Source: Leptothoe spongobia TAU-MAC 1115 (GTDB taxonomy: Bacteria > Cyanobacteriota > Cyanobacteriia > Phormidesmidales > Phormidesmidaceae). Taken from it: a DNA stretch of 64,000 bases. The position numbers and the translations under genes are program-made. The stretch covers positions 1 to 64,000 of the forward strand of contig NZ_JADOES010000023.1 in NCBI RefSeq assembly GCF_018739885.1, in the 5' to 3' direction. Positions 15,902 through 24,493 of this stretch are shown here, in pieces; position 1 is the first letter of the stretch, and the number at the start of each line of letters is the position of its first letter. The notes beneath the pieces were generated by a model, which was not told where the DNA came from, ran no database searches, and saw only the letters and a list, made by a program, of their open reading frames with translations.

Positions 15902-16877
15902 TCCAACCACACCTCCAGTCCCACCTCCTCTACCCAAAGAGAGTAAATTTCAACGATTCACTAACTCCAAGCCAGTGACAGCCCTGAAAGGGCAAGGCAA
16001 AGAACTATGGGACTCCGTTAAGAGCCCTGGTTGGATTCGATCAGTTGGCCTAATGGTGCTCGGCATCCTGGTATACAACGGAACCAATTACCAATGGCTA
16101 GGAGAGCTTCTGTCTTGGGGTGGAGTGGGTCTAGGTATCTATGACCTCTGGACAACCAAAAAAAAGATATTCCCTGGCAACAAAGATGCATGGATTTCGT
16201 GGTTAGGGCAGTGGATAGCAATTTTAGTATTGCTGATCCTTTTTTGGCAGTCTGCCCATATTTATACAGCTATGGCACGGGCTATCTTCCCAGATCAGTC
16301 AATCATCCAATTTGGTGATCTAGGAGCCGAAGCCGTTAGCAAGCTTCCCTTGATTGGATGGATGGTTGCCTCTGTTCTAAAGGTTGTTGCAGCAATGTTG
16401 AAATCAATGGAGATGACGGCAGTCGGCACATTAGCCGTTATCTGCTACGGCTACATCCAATACGCCGAAGTCGCACCCATCCTTCTAAAAGGCGACATCC
16501 GAATAATGGATAGACTGATCGACTCACTGAGTCAACAACAGTATGTGAATACCGCATCAAACGACCCAAAGGTCGTCAAGGACTTAGCAGAAGAGAGAAA
16601 CGAGTTCTACGACTCGTACCTCGAAGACATCAAGAATCGTCAGCTCTGGGCCTATATCGTCGATGCTTTTGTTTGTGCAATTTATGCCCCGATCTTTGTC
16701 GGAGGCTATACCAACGTGGTCTGGAATGCAATTAGGTTTGCATTCGGCCTTAACTTATTGGACTGGGCCAACATCATGCGAGTCGGTATCTCGCTTTTCG
16801 GGTTTGCGTTTGTGGTTAAGCGGTTCGTAAAAATCCGCCGAGAATATTTGCTGCTCTCAGGGAAAATAATTAGTTAG
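15858..16877 (+). CDS. Multi-spanning membrane protein of the partition cluster
   Basis: A protein of 339 residues. The proline-rich cytoplasmic-type N-terminus (TPHPPSPSPVPDPTTPPVPPPLP) is followed by about five or six hydrophobic segments: VGLMVLGILVYNG, WIAILVLLILFW, LIGWMVASVLKVVAAML, TLAVICYGYIQYA, AYIVDAFVCAIYAPIFVGG and NIMRVGISLFGFAFVV. No transporter motif is seen. The start overlaps the preceding gene by 44 bp. Together with the ATPase it may build a membrane platform, analogous to coupling-protein partners; function is unknown. Confidence 0.6.
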   Translation: MTTTPHPPSPSPVPDPTTPPVPPPLPKESKFQRFTNSKPVTALKGQGKELWDSVKSPGWIRSVGLMVLGILVYNGTNYQWLGELLSWGGVGLGIYDLWTTKKKIFPGNKDAWISWLGQWIAILVLLILFWQSAHIYTAMARAIFPDQSIIQFGDLGAEAVSKLPLIGWMVASVLKVVAAMLKSMEMTAVGTLAVICYGYIQYAEVAPILLKGDIRIMDRLIDSLSQQQYVNTASNDPKVVKDLAEERNEFYDSYLEDIKNRQLWAYIVDAFVCAIYAPIFVGGYTNVVWNAIRFAFGLNLLDWANIMRVGISLFGFAFVVKRFVKIRREYLLLSGKIIS

Positions 16878-16889
16878 GAAGCAGGAAGG

Positions 16890-18740
16890 ATGCAGTCATA
16901 CCTTGAAAGAATCCCAGAAGGTCAACAGTCACAGGCCATCGAGACTATCAATACCCAGATCAAGGACGGGACACTAGACGTTAGCCGGTTCTACCGTGCT
17001 CAAGTGCGGAACCAAGTGAATGATAGATTCCGCAATGGTATCTTGACTGCTTTGGGGGGCACTGCCCTCTCAGGAGTGGTAACTCTGGTTGCGATTCCTG
17101 GCGCTCCAGTTGTTCTATTAGCGATTGTCAGCGGTACAGCTGGATATTTTCTAGCCTCTAAAGCTTACAAACAAAAGAAGAAGGCTAATCGGGCTATCAA
17201 AGATGGTCAGTGGGGATATTTGCTAACTGACGATCAGCTCTATGAGATGGAGTCGGTCATCAAGGATATGCCTAAGCCTGCCACCCCTCAGATTGAAGAA
17301 TCAATCTACTTGGTTCGAAAAATTCTCCAAGAAGAACTGGAACTAGAACCGAAAGAGGACGTGATCGATGTCGAATCTTCAGAGATAGAGGCGGTCGATC
17401 AACCTAATGATGCCCCAGTCAGTTTGGCTCAAGCTGAGCCAGGCACTCATGATGCTCAGCGGATGGCTCAGGATCAAATCCCTCGGTCGGCTGCTCGCGA
17501 GAGAGCAGCGAATTTAACAGCTCTTAGAGTAATTCTTGATTCTCCCTTCGATTCCTATTTCATTCCCGGTGCGCAGCGCACTGGTAAAAGTTACTTCGTT
17601 GCGATCGCAACTCGGCTACTAGCTGCCCAAGGTATCAAAATCTTTCATATCAACCTGCTTAGCTACACCAAGCCTGAGACAGGGACTAACGAAGATATTG
17701 AGTACACCAGGCACTGTTACAAATCGGTCAAGGCCGATTTCTTCACCATCAATCAGCGTGAGGCGAAGGTAGCTGTTGATGAGGCCCTGGCGCTATTTAA
17801 TGAATGGCAAAGCACAGAACGAGCCATCCTCTGGGTTGATGAGTGGCCTGAGATGACCTCAAAGGGGAATAAATACCCCGCTGTTGTGCTTCCTCTAAAT
17901 CGTGCGATTGCAAATGCGATTAGTACCTTGACTAGTGGTGGAGTAAAGCGCGAGCAGTCTATCTATTGCCTTGGCCCCAAGATAGTGGCAGGCGAGATGA
18001 CCGACGAAGGCCGATACGTCAAAGCATGCAAACTGCTTTATCTGTCCATTGCACCTGGCAAGTCAACCGCTTGGGGTAAAAGTACAGTTACCTTCGATGA
18101 GCAGTTATTTGACCAGGTATCGCGCAACTTTGAAATTACCAAACCAACCGTATCTAATTCACCAGTCGGAGAACTCAGGATCGGTTATGCCGAAGACTCA
18201 TGGTTGCCTGTGGGACTGGACGGTATCATCCTCAGTGAGCTGCCCATGCCATCAGACCCCGAGGAGGAGAAGACTGAGGCAGTTCCCGTTACTGCCTCAA
18301 CCCTGCGATCGCCAGTTGAGGAAAAACCGCAGCAGGATGCTGACAAGACTCCGATAGCTGAGACAGCAACTGATGAGCTAGACAGTTTGTTTGAAGCACC
18401 TGCGGATGCCGAATCCGAGTTAGGTGCTCTGTTTGACGATGAGCCTGTCCGTCCACCGATGCCCGAGATGGAGGCAGCGCTAGAACGATGGGGTCAAGCA
18501 ACTAAAGAGCAGCATCAAATGCTAGTACGGCTGTTAGAGCAACTGATGGGCACCTATGGCACAGACCATGTAACCTTCACTGCCGCTAAGTTGATGTCAT
18601 CGGCCTGGGGGGTCGATGGACATAGAAATGGGTACTTTGCCGATAAAAAAGGAGAGCGAGCAGAGCCTTTTCTGAAGGCCCTCGTCAAGGCAGAGTTCCT
18701 GGATCAGGACGGTTCAAAATACACCGTCACCTTCAAGTGA
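16890..18740 (+). CDS. Membrane-anchored P-loop ATPase (TraG/FtsK-like, plasmid type)
   Basis: A protein of 616 residues, AGGAAGG before ATG. Two N-terminal hydrophobic stretches (LTALGGTALSGVVTLVAIPGAP and VVLLAIVSGTAGYFLA, about 50-90) anchor it. A coiled acidic linker follows, then Walker A FIPGAQRTGKSYFVA (about 227) and Walker B RAILWVDEWPEM (about 312). The C-terminal 80 residues look like a winged helix (ALERWGQATKEQHQMLVRLLEQL...YTVTFK). This layout fits DNA-handling coupling ATPases on cyanobacterial plasmids. Last gene of the ParM operon, with a strong terminator after it. Confidence 0.7.
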   Translation: MQSYLERIPEGQQSQAIETINTQIKDGTLDVSRFYRAQVRNQVNDRFRNGILTALGGTALSGVVTLVAIPGAPVVLLAIVSGTAGYFLASKAYKQKKKANRAIKDGQWGYLLTDDQLYEMESVIKDMPKPATPQIEESIYLVRKILQEELELEPKEDVIDVESSEIEAVDQPNDAPVSLAQAEPGTHDAQRMAQDQIPRSAARERAANLTALRVILDSPFDSYFIPGAQRTGKSYFVAIATRLLAAQGIKIFHINLLSYTKPETGTNEDIEYTRHCYKSVKADFFTINQREAKVAVDEALALFNEWQSTERAILWVDEWPEMTSKGNKYPAVVLPLNRAIANAISTLTSGGVKREQSIYCLGPKIVAGEMTDEGRYVKACKLLYLSIAPGKSTAWGKSTVTFDEQLFDQVSRNFEITKPTVSNSPVGELRIGYAEDSWLPVGLDGIILSELPMPSDPEEEKTEAVPVTASTLRSPVEEKPQQDADKTPIAETATDELDSLFEAPADAESELGALFDDEPVRPPMPEMEAALERWGQATKEQHQMLVRLLEQLMGTYGTDHVTFTAAKLMSSAWGVDGHRNGYFADKKGERAEPFLKALVKAEFLDQDGSKYTVTFK

Positions 18741-18784
18741 TACTCAGAATCGAGACAGCTAGACAAAAAATAAGGGCACAGGGT

Positions 18785-18809
18785 AGAGCGGTATATACCG
18801 CTCTTTTTT
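18785..18809 (+). terminator. Strong terminator of the ParM operon
   Basis: A perfect 20-bp palindrome (arms AGAGCGGTAT / ATACCGCTCT, 785-804) is followed by a T run. It ends the rightward operon 45 bp after the ATPase stop. Confidence 0.85.
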
Positions 18810-18812
18810 AAT

Positions 18813-19056
18813 GTCTCGATGTCTTGTCTCGATGTCTAAAAAACGCTAGACATACTGATATATAAGGATCGACAGCTTAGACAGGAATCTAGACAGGTGT
18901 CTCGATGTCTAGGATTTGTCTAGATATCTAGGGTTTGTCTCGATCAGGTGTCTCGATGTCTAGGGTTTGTCTCGATCAGGTGTCTCGATGTCTAGGGTTT
19001 CAGCTGAAAACGCTAGACATACCGATATATAAGGATCGACAGCTTAGACAGAAGCC
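18813..19056. repeat. Iteron-like repeat block
   Basis: The non-coding 18741-19138 gap is full of repeats. A 43-bp direct repeat occurs at 18842-18884 and 19009-19051 with one mismatch. Between them, units containing TGTCTCGATGTCTAGG and TTTGTCTCGATCAGG repeat in tandem, with TCTAGACA/TGTCTAGA dyads. This looks like an iteron-type origin or protein-binding region, lying between the segregation operon and the centromere-like array. No gene is seen. Confidence 0.75.
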
Positions 19057-19070
19057 AAATACAGGGACTT

Positions 19071-19140
19071 AAGTCAATCTCAGCCAAGTTGAGCCAGACT
19101 GAGTCAGGTTAAGTCAAGTCGAGTCAGACTCAGTCAGGTT
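19071..19140. repeat. Centromere-like 10-bp repeats, downstream array (7 units)
   Basis: Seven contiguous 10-mers: AAGTCAATCT, CAGCCAAGTT, GAGCCAGACT, GAGTCAGGTT, AAGTCAAGTC, GAGTCAGACT, CAGTCAGGTT. The unit is the same as upstream of ParM. Exact helical phasing suggests cooperative binding by a ribbon-helix-helix protein such as the ParR-like product. Confidence 0.75.
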
Positions 19141-19924
19141 ATTTCTGTAGGTCGCGTAGGAACCGAAGATGTACACGATCCAAGTTTGGCATGTCGCGTA
19201 CTAGTTCGACCCTAACGCGACTGTCATTTTGTTTCTTGTGCAGCGATGGATAGATTTTCCAGACGACGACAGCTACCGCAAGGATGATCATTGCCTGAAG
19301 CATGCAGGCAATGACGACTAGCTTGTACAGCAGCTCTGTTCGGTTAGCGGGTTTCTCTTGAAGCCAGTTGACAATATCTAGGACAATGGCCCATCCGGTG
19401 ACTTCAGCCTGGCTAATCAGTTCCTCTTCAATTTTTGGTTCAATCTTGACCTTGCTCACTCTGTCGAAGTTTGGCCAGTTTTCATCAAGCCAATAAAACT
19501 GCCCGACCGTGATATCGGAGCAATCTTCGACTACCGCAATTCGAAAATCAGGCCCTAACCAGATTAATGTTCCAACTGATATCTCAGCCTGGCCCGAGAT
19601 TCTTTCCCATTCGCGTTTGGTTTTAATCCGAATGCCATTCGATGACGGTCGAACAAAGTGCTCAGCCTGTCCACCGTCCTTGTAGACGCCACCATCAATT
19701 AGAAACCATTTTTTGTCCTCTGGATGGAAGAACAACGTAAAGTGGATGCGCGAGATCAGAGCATTCTTGATATGAAGCCCTGGATCACACTGCTTAGCAT
19801 CTCTTCCTGCTCGCCAAACGTGCTTCTCAACAGTTGGCTCAAATTCAACACAGGTTCCAGCTTGATCGCAGGGAGCATTGTCCCAAAACAGTAATGCGAT
19901 CTTGCTTGAGGATTTGGGTTCCAT
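19139..19924 (-). CDS. FHA-domain membrane protein at the end of the late operon
   Basis: About 261 residues from ATG 19924 (MEPKSSSK). An FHA phosphothreonine-binding domain is visible: WRAGRDAKQCDPGLHIKNALISRIHFTLFF, then FLIDGG and SSNGI (about 35-110). A hydrophobic segment (LVVIACMLQAMIILAVAVVVWKIY, about 205-228) anchors it, with a short C-terminal tail. That tail is encoded by two hairpin-repeat copies. FHA proteins read phospho-signals; in a prophage it might sense host kinases or act at lysis. It abuts the centromere-like array. Confidence 0.7.
   Translation of the reverse strand: MEPKSSSKIALLFWDNAPCDQAGTCVEFEPTVEKHVWRAGRDAKQCDPGLHIKNALISRIHFTLFFHPEDKKWFLIDGGVYKDGGQAEHFVRPSSNGIRIKTKREWERISGQAEISVGTLIWLGPDFRIAVVEDCSDITVGQFYWLDENWPNFDRVSKVKIEPKIEEELISQAEVTGWAIVLDIVNWLQEKPANRTELLYKLVVIACMLQAMIILAVAVVVWKIYPSLHKKQNDSRVRVELVRDMPNLDRVHLRFLRDLQK
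19150..19181. repeat. Hairpin repeat, degenerate copy
   Basis: GGTCGCGTAG, 11-nt spacer, GTACACGATC(C): 7 of 10 arm positions pair. It lies in the 3' end of the FHA gene and encodes part of its tail. Confidence 0.55.
19193..19221. repeat. Hairpin repeat, second copy in the FHA gene
   Basis: GTCGCGTAC, 11-nt spacer, TAACGCGAC. Arms pair at 7 of 9 positions. It sits 11 bp from the preceding copy. Confidence 0.6.
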
Positions 19925-20044
19925 TATTGTCAATCTAAAGGAGGCCTTCGTTGCTTTTCAGAAACGTGTAGCCAGTTCGTTTCAACTCGCAGGTCAAAAA
20001 AAATCAACCCTAGATTCCAAATCTGCAGATCCAATTCGGCTTGA

Positions 20045-20986
20045 CTACCCTTGAAGCAACGAAGATATGCCGGACGTCTGGAGAACAGAATCGGCTGCAA
20101 AATTAGCCTCTGCAAAATTGGTGAGTGTTCTTTGGACCAGATGAAATTCGTTGAATCCTTGTTCCAGACTAACAACCTGGCTACCACCAAGACTGCATAA
20201 TATCTCCACCCCTGCAACCTGCTCGTAATGGAATTTGGCTAATTGGGAAGTTGCTGGAAAATTTACACCCAAGCCAATGCAGCCATTGTTACCAACATCA
20301 CAGTTTATGTTGGCAACAATTTTCAAAGGTAAACCGCTAACAATCTGAGTATTTTGAGACGCATCATTGTTAAATATCCGCCAAGTTTCACCCGTATAAG
20401 CGTGCTGTTGAAGCCCTGGCAGGATAAATTCAGACACTCTGCCAATCTGATTGTATAAATTCCAGACCCACCGGTTGATAGCATTGTCTCTTAATAATCC
20501 GTCGTAGTAGACAGTGCCTAGATATCGTCTGGTGATGTCACCATTTTTGACTAAAATCCCGTTTTCTCTTTCGAGCGGATTCTGTCTGTCCCCACCAGCC
20601 GTCCATAACTCAAACTCTAGATTGACATCTGAACCATTCAGAAAGGCAAATACGTCATACAGTCTGTTGGCTGTTTGACCAGAGAATGATAGTGGAATGA
20701 CATCAAACGATGCCAGTGTCCATTGCCCCCCAGAAAAGAGTGCTGCTAGGTTTCCGCCCCAGGGATGTAGGTACAGCGTTTGCCCTGCTGACGGATTCTC
20801 TAAGTCTGGATTGGACGGATGAATCGATAATCTTCCTTGGAATATTCCAGGGTTGATTCCCTGGATGATCGTTCCGACCGAAGCAGGTTGTAATGCAGTA
20901 TCAGCCAGCCCCCCTTGAGCTGCAGTTGCAAAAAACTTCTTCAGTGCTTGGCGAATTAAGCCAACGGTACCAAAATCAAAACTCAT
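20045..20986 (-). CDS. Tail fibre/receptor-binding-type protein
   Basis: A protein of 313 residues. PSNPDLENPSAGQTLYLHPWGGNLAALFSGGQWTLAS is the LYLHPYGGN..AL.....W pattern repeated in tail fibres of cyanobacterial and actinobacterial prophages. Then come RLYDVFAFLNGSDVNLEFELW and NGILVKNGDITRRYLGTVY, also typical. It contains no catalytic motif. Located among the distal late genes with other fibre genes, it probably contributes to host-surface recognition. Confidence 0.7.
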   Translation of the reverse strand: MSFDFGTVGLIRQALKKFFATAAQGGLADTALQPASVGTIIQGINPGIFQGRLSIHPSNPDLENPSAGQTLYLHPWGGNLAALFSGGQWTLASFDVIPLSFSGQTANRLYDVFAFLNGSDVNLEFELWTAGGDRQNPLERENGILVKNGDITRRYLGTVYYDGLLRDNAINRWVWNLYNQIGRVSEFILPGLQQHAYTGETWRIFNNDASQNTQIVSGLPLKIVANINCDVGNNGCIGLGVNFPATSQLAKFHYEQVAGVEILCSLGGSQVVSLEQGFNEFHLVQRTLTNFAEANFAADSVLQTSGISSLLQG

Positions 20987-20990
20987 ATTT

Positions 20991-21362
20991 TTATGCCCTC
21001 TGAATACCGGTCAATCGGTAGTTTCCGGCTGACCCAGCATATGAATAGGTGTCTGTGACTGACAACGACAAACTGACTGACGTGTAGGTTATGGTCTGAA
21101 CTCGTTCGTCAGCTGTACCAGGATCTAGATATGTGTAAGTGACAGCATAGTCATCTCCTGCCTGAATCCTCTGAAGCTTGCTGGATTGGCCTGCATTTAA
21201 TGTCTCCAGCTCAGCCTTGATATCTTGCAACAACTGCTGTTGAACATCGACCAGCTTGGTTGTCAACCCATTATCAAGGTTGAGAATTGCGGTTACTTCG
21301 CAGGTTGAATTGTCGTCAAACTGATACAGCTTGCGACCGTCTTGAATAATAAACTGGCCCAT
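20991..21362 (-). CDS. Small tail-associated hypothetical protein
   Basis: A 123-residue protein starting MGQFIIQDGRKLYQFDDNSTCEV, with a central helix (LVDVQQQLLQDIKAELETLN) and a beta-rich C-terminus containing DGYAV-like and YTYLDPGTADERVQTITYT strands. It lies 4 bp before the fibre gene and 8 bp after the 747-residue fibre-like gene. Possibly a fibre linker or assembly factor; no family recognised. Confidence 0.55.
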   Translation of the reverse strand: MGQFIIQDGRKLYQFDDNSTCEVTAILNLDNGLTTKLVDVQQQLLQDIKAELETLNAGQSSKLQRIQAGDDYAVTYTYLDPGTADERVQTITYTSVSLSLSVTDTYSYAGSAGNYRLTGIQRA

Positions 21363-21370
21363 TGTTTTAG

Positions 21371-23614
21371 CTAGTAAAGGTTAAAGACATCTATGGCTGC
21401 GTAATTCGGTCCATCAGTATTTAGCTGAGTACTTTCATACGTAGAGCCATCCCCAGCGTTTAATGCACATACGACCATATAGCGTTGCTCATTCTTCTCA
21501 ATCAAAAAGCCAACTATTAGTTGGTAGGCTGAACTTGACTCAAGTTGAGTCTTAAGTACTCCAAGTGAAACCCCATCAGATTCCAGTCGAATTGCTAGTC
21601 CCTGTGATTGAACCGAGGCAGCGGCGATCGCAGTGAGAGTTTGACCTTGCTTCGGTAAGGTATTGCCGTTCGAAGCAAGGTGATGGGTAAGTTGCGAGAA
21701 GGTAGCGCTATCTGGTAGCGCAGCTGTTCCAGCTGGCTGGATTTTGGTGTTGAACAAGTATGCATCCTGAGCACCTGCATCCGTATTGACTGGCAAGCGC
21801 AGTGCTATTAACTCACGACCGAGTTCCCCATCTCCGCCATCGTTGGCATTGCCACCACCTTGGCTATTACCAAAAAATATGGGATCGCCCAAGACAATTG
21901 AGTCGTCAATTATGCCGGTAGATGATAGACCGGCATAACTCGCTTCTATAAATTGAAACTGCCACTGCTCTGACCCTGGTGGAGCATGGCTGACTAGTAA
22001 GTTGTAAGTTGAATTGTTGCTGAGCCCGCTAAGGATCGGAACATCTTGTCTGGCAGAGGGAGCGCTTGGACCATCGATAAAGGCGATGACTCCTCTGGCT
22101 GTAGAAGGAATGGCAGCAATACCGGAACCGTTTGAGTTGACCGTGTACTTTTTGTAGATCCTGATAGAGCCTCGGGCCTGATCAAAGACAATGATGTGAT
22201 CTTCACTATTTGCCGGTTCTTCGTAGGCTGTTAGATCAGCACTTTTGATGTTGCTGGCGTTAATGGCAACAGAGTTCAGGTAAACCGCTTCCAGCCCTTT
22301 ACCTGCAATTGGAAAACCAGACCCAGCAGGATACTCAATCCCTGGCACCAAGTACGCAATATCGCCAGGCTGCATTTCAGTATCGTTCGTGTCTAACCAG
22401 GTTAGCGCTCCTGTTCCACCTTCCCCGGTGTAAGACCCGTTATCACTGGATTCAATTCCATTCTTGCTATATATCTTATGGTCAGTGTTGTTTGGCCCAA
22501 AACGTGCGCCAGATGGGCTATTTCCAGCGAAGTTTACGGTAGCTTCTGCAGCACCGCCATTGTCAGCCAATGTTAACGGGAGGCAAAATTCTTGCTGAAG
22601 GATTGCTTGATTTGTGAAAATCATTCTTTGCTCATTAGCTAGGGCTGTGCTGCCATTAGGGCTAGCTGTGGCAATACCTGGAGCATCCAGCGTAGACGCC
22701 ACCTGTCCATTGACTAAATTCAGAACAATCCTGTTATCTGTTGGTGTATCGCTGAGCGATAGCCCCCTAAACAGCCGATGGATGGATTCTGATAGCCTTG
22801 CTTGCCAAAGATCCCATTCAGGCCCCACATACCGATAACTGGGCTGTAGGTTGAATCTTTCTTGAAAATCACTTTCCCCTGTTCTGCCCCATCGATATCC
22901 ATCTTGGATCGTGTTTTGAACGCGCCAGACACGCAAGAGTTCGATCATTTCAAGAGAGTCTTCGACCACCGTATAAGTTGCATCAGCAACTAAATTGTTA
23001 TCCAGTGGATATATCTGCAGGGTGCCTGTCTCAATGCCGCCAGCCGTTTTGTTCGCGGTCAACTGTCGCTCACCACTTACCTCAGGTAATACAGCCCACA
23101 CAGCACTAGCCGTTACTTCCCCACTGCCCCAGACAAAGGCGTAAAACTCTCGCTCTCTACGGGTATTTTCCTTTGTTTGAGTTTGGATAGTGGACGATTG
23201 ATCTCGCCAGCTAAATTCCAGCTGAATATCTGGATCGATGTCAGCGGTCACGACTGCACGGAATCCCATCAAGTAGATGCGATCGTATCGGCTAACCGCT
23301 GAGACCGTATCAGCCAATGATGGGAGCACTAGCGTGTGGTTGCCCCCCAAGATGCCTAGTGTTGGATGCTTTTGAGAATAAAACCCTAAATCGCTTGGGA
23401 TGACAACGCCCTTAGACCCTACCGTTGCGGCAAATATAGGCCGAGTTGTTATACCTGATGGCTTGAGCTTCCGAGACTCATAGATGTGATTGAGCAAAAG
23501 GCTACCTGCTACGGATAACTCCTCAGCTGTCGGTACCCGTGCATCTGTGTCAGTCTGTGGCGCAACAAACTGTACTAGTGCATCGTTTGTTTTTTGATCT
23601 ACTTGGATAGGCAT
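21371..23614 (-). CDS. Large tail-fibre-like protein
   Basis: A protein of 747 residues. The N-terminus has a structured region, IYLMGFRAVVTADIDPDIQLEFSWRDQSSTIQ and then YAFVWGSGEV, followed by long beta-rich Gly/Ser/Asn segments, as in trimeric fibres or baseplate-attached appendages. Locally Gly- and Asp-rich (GNANDGGDGELGREL). It is translated 3 bp after the upstream fibre gene. It likely forms part of the adsorption apparatus; exact role not assignable. Confidence 0.6.
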   Translation of the reverse strand: MPIQVDQKTNDALVQFVAPQTDTDARVPTAEELSVAGSLLLNHIYESRKLKPSGITTRPIFAATVGSKGVVIPSDLGFYSQKHPTLGILGGNHTLVLPSLADTVSAVSRYDRIYLMGFRAVVTADIDPDIQLEFSWRDQSSTIQTQTKENTRREREFYAFVWGSGEVTASAVWAVLPEVSGERQLTANKTAGGIETGTLQIYPLDNNLVADATYTVVEDSLEMIELLRVWRVQNTIQDGYRWGRTGESDFQERFNLQPSYRYVGPEWDLWQARLSESIHRLFRGLSLSDTPTDNRIVLNLVNGQVASTLDAPGIATASPNGSTALANEQRMIFTNQAILQQEFCLPLTLADNGGAAEATVNFAGNSPSGARFGPNNTDHKIYSKNGIESSDNGSYTGEGGTGALTWLDTNDTEMQPGDIAYLVPGIEYPAGSGFPIAGKGLEAVYLNSVAINASNIKSADLTAYEEPANSEDHIIVFDQARGSIRIYKKYTVNSNGSGIAAIPSTARGVIAFIDGPSAPSARQDVPILSGLSNNSTYNLLVSHAPPGSEQWQFQFIEASYAGLSSTGIIDDSIVLGDPIFFGNSQGGGNANDGGDGELGRELIALRLPVNTDAGAQDAYLFNTKIQPAGTAALPDSATFSQLTHHLASNGNTLPKQGQTLTAIAAASVQSQGLAIRLESDGVSLGVLKTQLESSSAYQLIVGFLIEKNEQRYMVVCALNAGDGSTYESTQLNTDGPNYAAIDVFNLY

Positions 23615-23617
23615 CGG

Positions 23618-24424
23618 TTAACCACCGTAGAGAATAGCAATCAGTCTGATCTGGCCTGTGGAAAATCGCTGGATTCCACTATCGGTCGAACCAGACCACA
23701 AAAAATCACCTGTCGATATCCGTACAACCGTTTCTCCTATGTCGTAGGCGATCGCACCGGTTGTGCGATTTAACTCATTGACAAAGAAAGTAACCTGCCT
23801 GGCAGGGGAGGTTTCGTTGGCTCGAAACTGAATAGAGAGCTGGTCTGGTGCAGCCCCCAGGCCATGGGTAAAGGACTTTATCTCATTGGCTGCAGTGTCG
23901 ATCCAATTGCTGCGATAGACCGACGGAGCAGTTTGTAACAAGCTGTTGATGGCCTGTACTGCTTCAGGTGCCATAAATCCAGCCACCTGGCTAGTAGCAA
24001 GTGCGTGTAAGTTGCCACCACCACGCTGACCATGATCAGTGTCTGCAAAAGAATCATTTTCTTCCCCAGGCTGCTCAGTTGTAACAAAGGGCGTTTCAGC
24101 TTGCTCCCATGCATTGTTGCGAAATATCCGAAATGGGTATTCACCTTGATCGACCAAGGATGGATCGATCAATACCTGATTTGTTATTGCTGATTCTGGA
24201 TAGTCGGTAGATGTGAGCTGCTGTAGAAAGCGACTCTGCAGTATAGCCGCAATCTGACTGTGGTCTCCTGGTTCATCTCCCGTTTCCAATGGCTCAAGGT
24301 TGGCGATTCCGAGTATGGCAAGTAGTTCGCCAAGCACCGCATTCATAAAGGCAGCACGAACGATTGTCCCGCCATCTGGATTGCCATCGACAAATAGCGA
24401 GGTATCAGTATCAGGTAATCTCAT
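23618..24424 (-). CDS. Tail fibre N-terminal-type protein
   Basis: A protein of 268 residues. SLFVDGNPDGGTIVRAAFMNAVLGELLAILGIAN matches the N-terminal fibre pattern FVDGNP..GT.V.A.W.NA...EL. Further on come QVAGFMAPEAVQAINSLL and a beta-rich region ending LIAILYGG. Its ATG falls directly after the T run of a terminator on the same strand, so its expression may depend on readthrough or its own signal. The gene starts the fibre cluster. Confidence 0.7.
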   Translation of the reverse strand: MRLPDTDTSLFVDGNPDGGTIVRAAFMNAVLGELLAILGIANLEPLETGDEPGDHSQIAAILQSRFLQQLTSTDYPESAITNQVLIDPSLVDQGEYPFRIFRNNAWEQAETPFVTTEQPGEENDSFADTDHGQRGGGNLHALATSQVAGFMAPEAVQAINSLLQTAPSVYRSNWIDTAANEIKSFTHGLGAAPDQLSIQFRANETSPARQVTFFVNELNRTTGAIAYDIGETVVRISTGDFLWSGSTDSGIQRFSTGQIRLIAILYGG

Positions 24425-24452
24425 AAAAAATGCCCGGCAATCTCGCCAGGCA
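24425..24452 (-). terminator. Minus-strand terminator between gpI-like and fibre genes
   Basis: On the minus strand, TGCCTGGC, 6-nt loop, GCCGGGCA (one G-U), then T6 running directly into the ATG of the next gene. It probably separates baseplate from fibre expression or acts as an attenuator. Confidence 0.75.
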
Positions 24453-24493
24453 ACAATTATCGATCAAAGTATTTAACGGTATTATAGTGCGCT

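Noticed and set aside
18813-19056. Possible CRISPR array
   Set aside because: Repeats are contiguous or irregular, with no constant repeat-spacer pattern and no cas genes nearby.
19071-21560. Extra copies of the 10-bp centromere-like unit inside a fibre gene (near 21538)
   Set aside because: Only about two partial units, not phased into an array, so likely chance.
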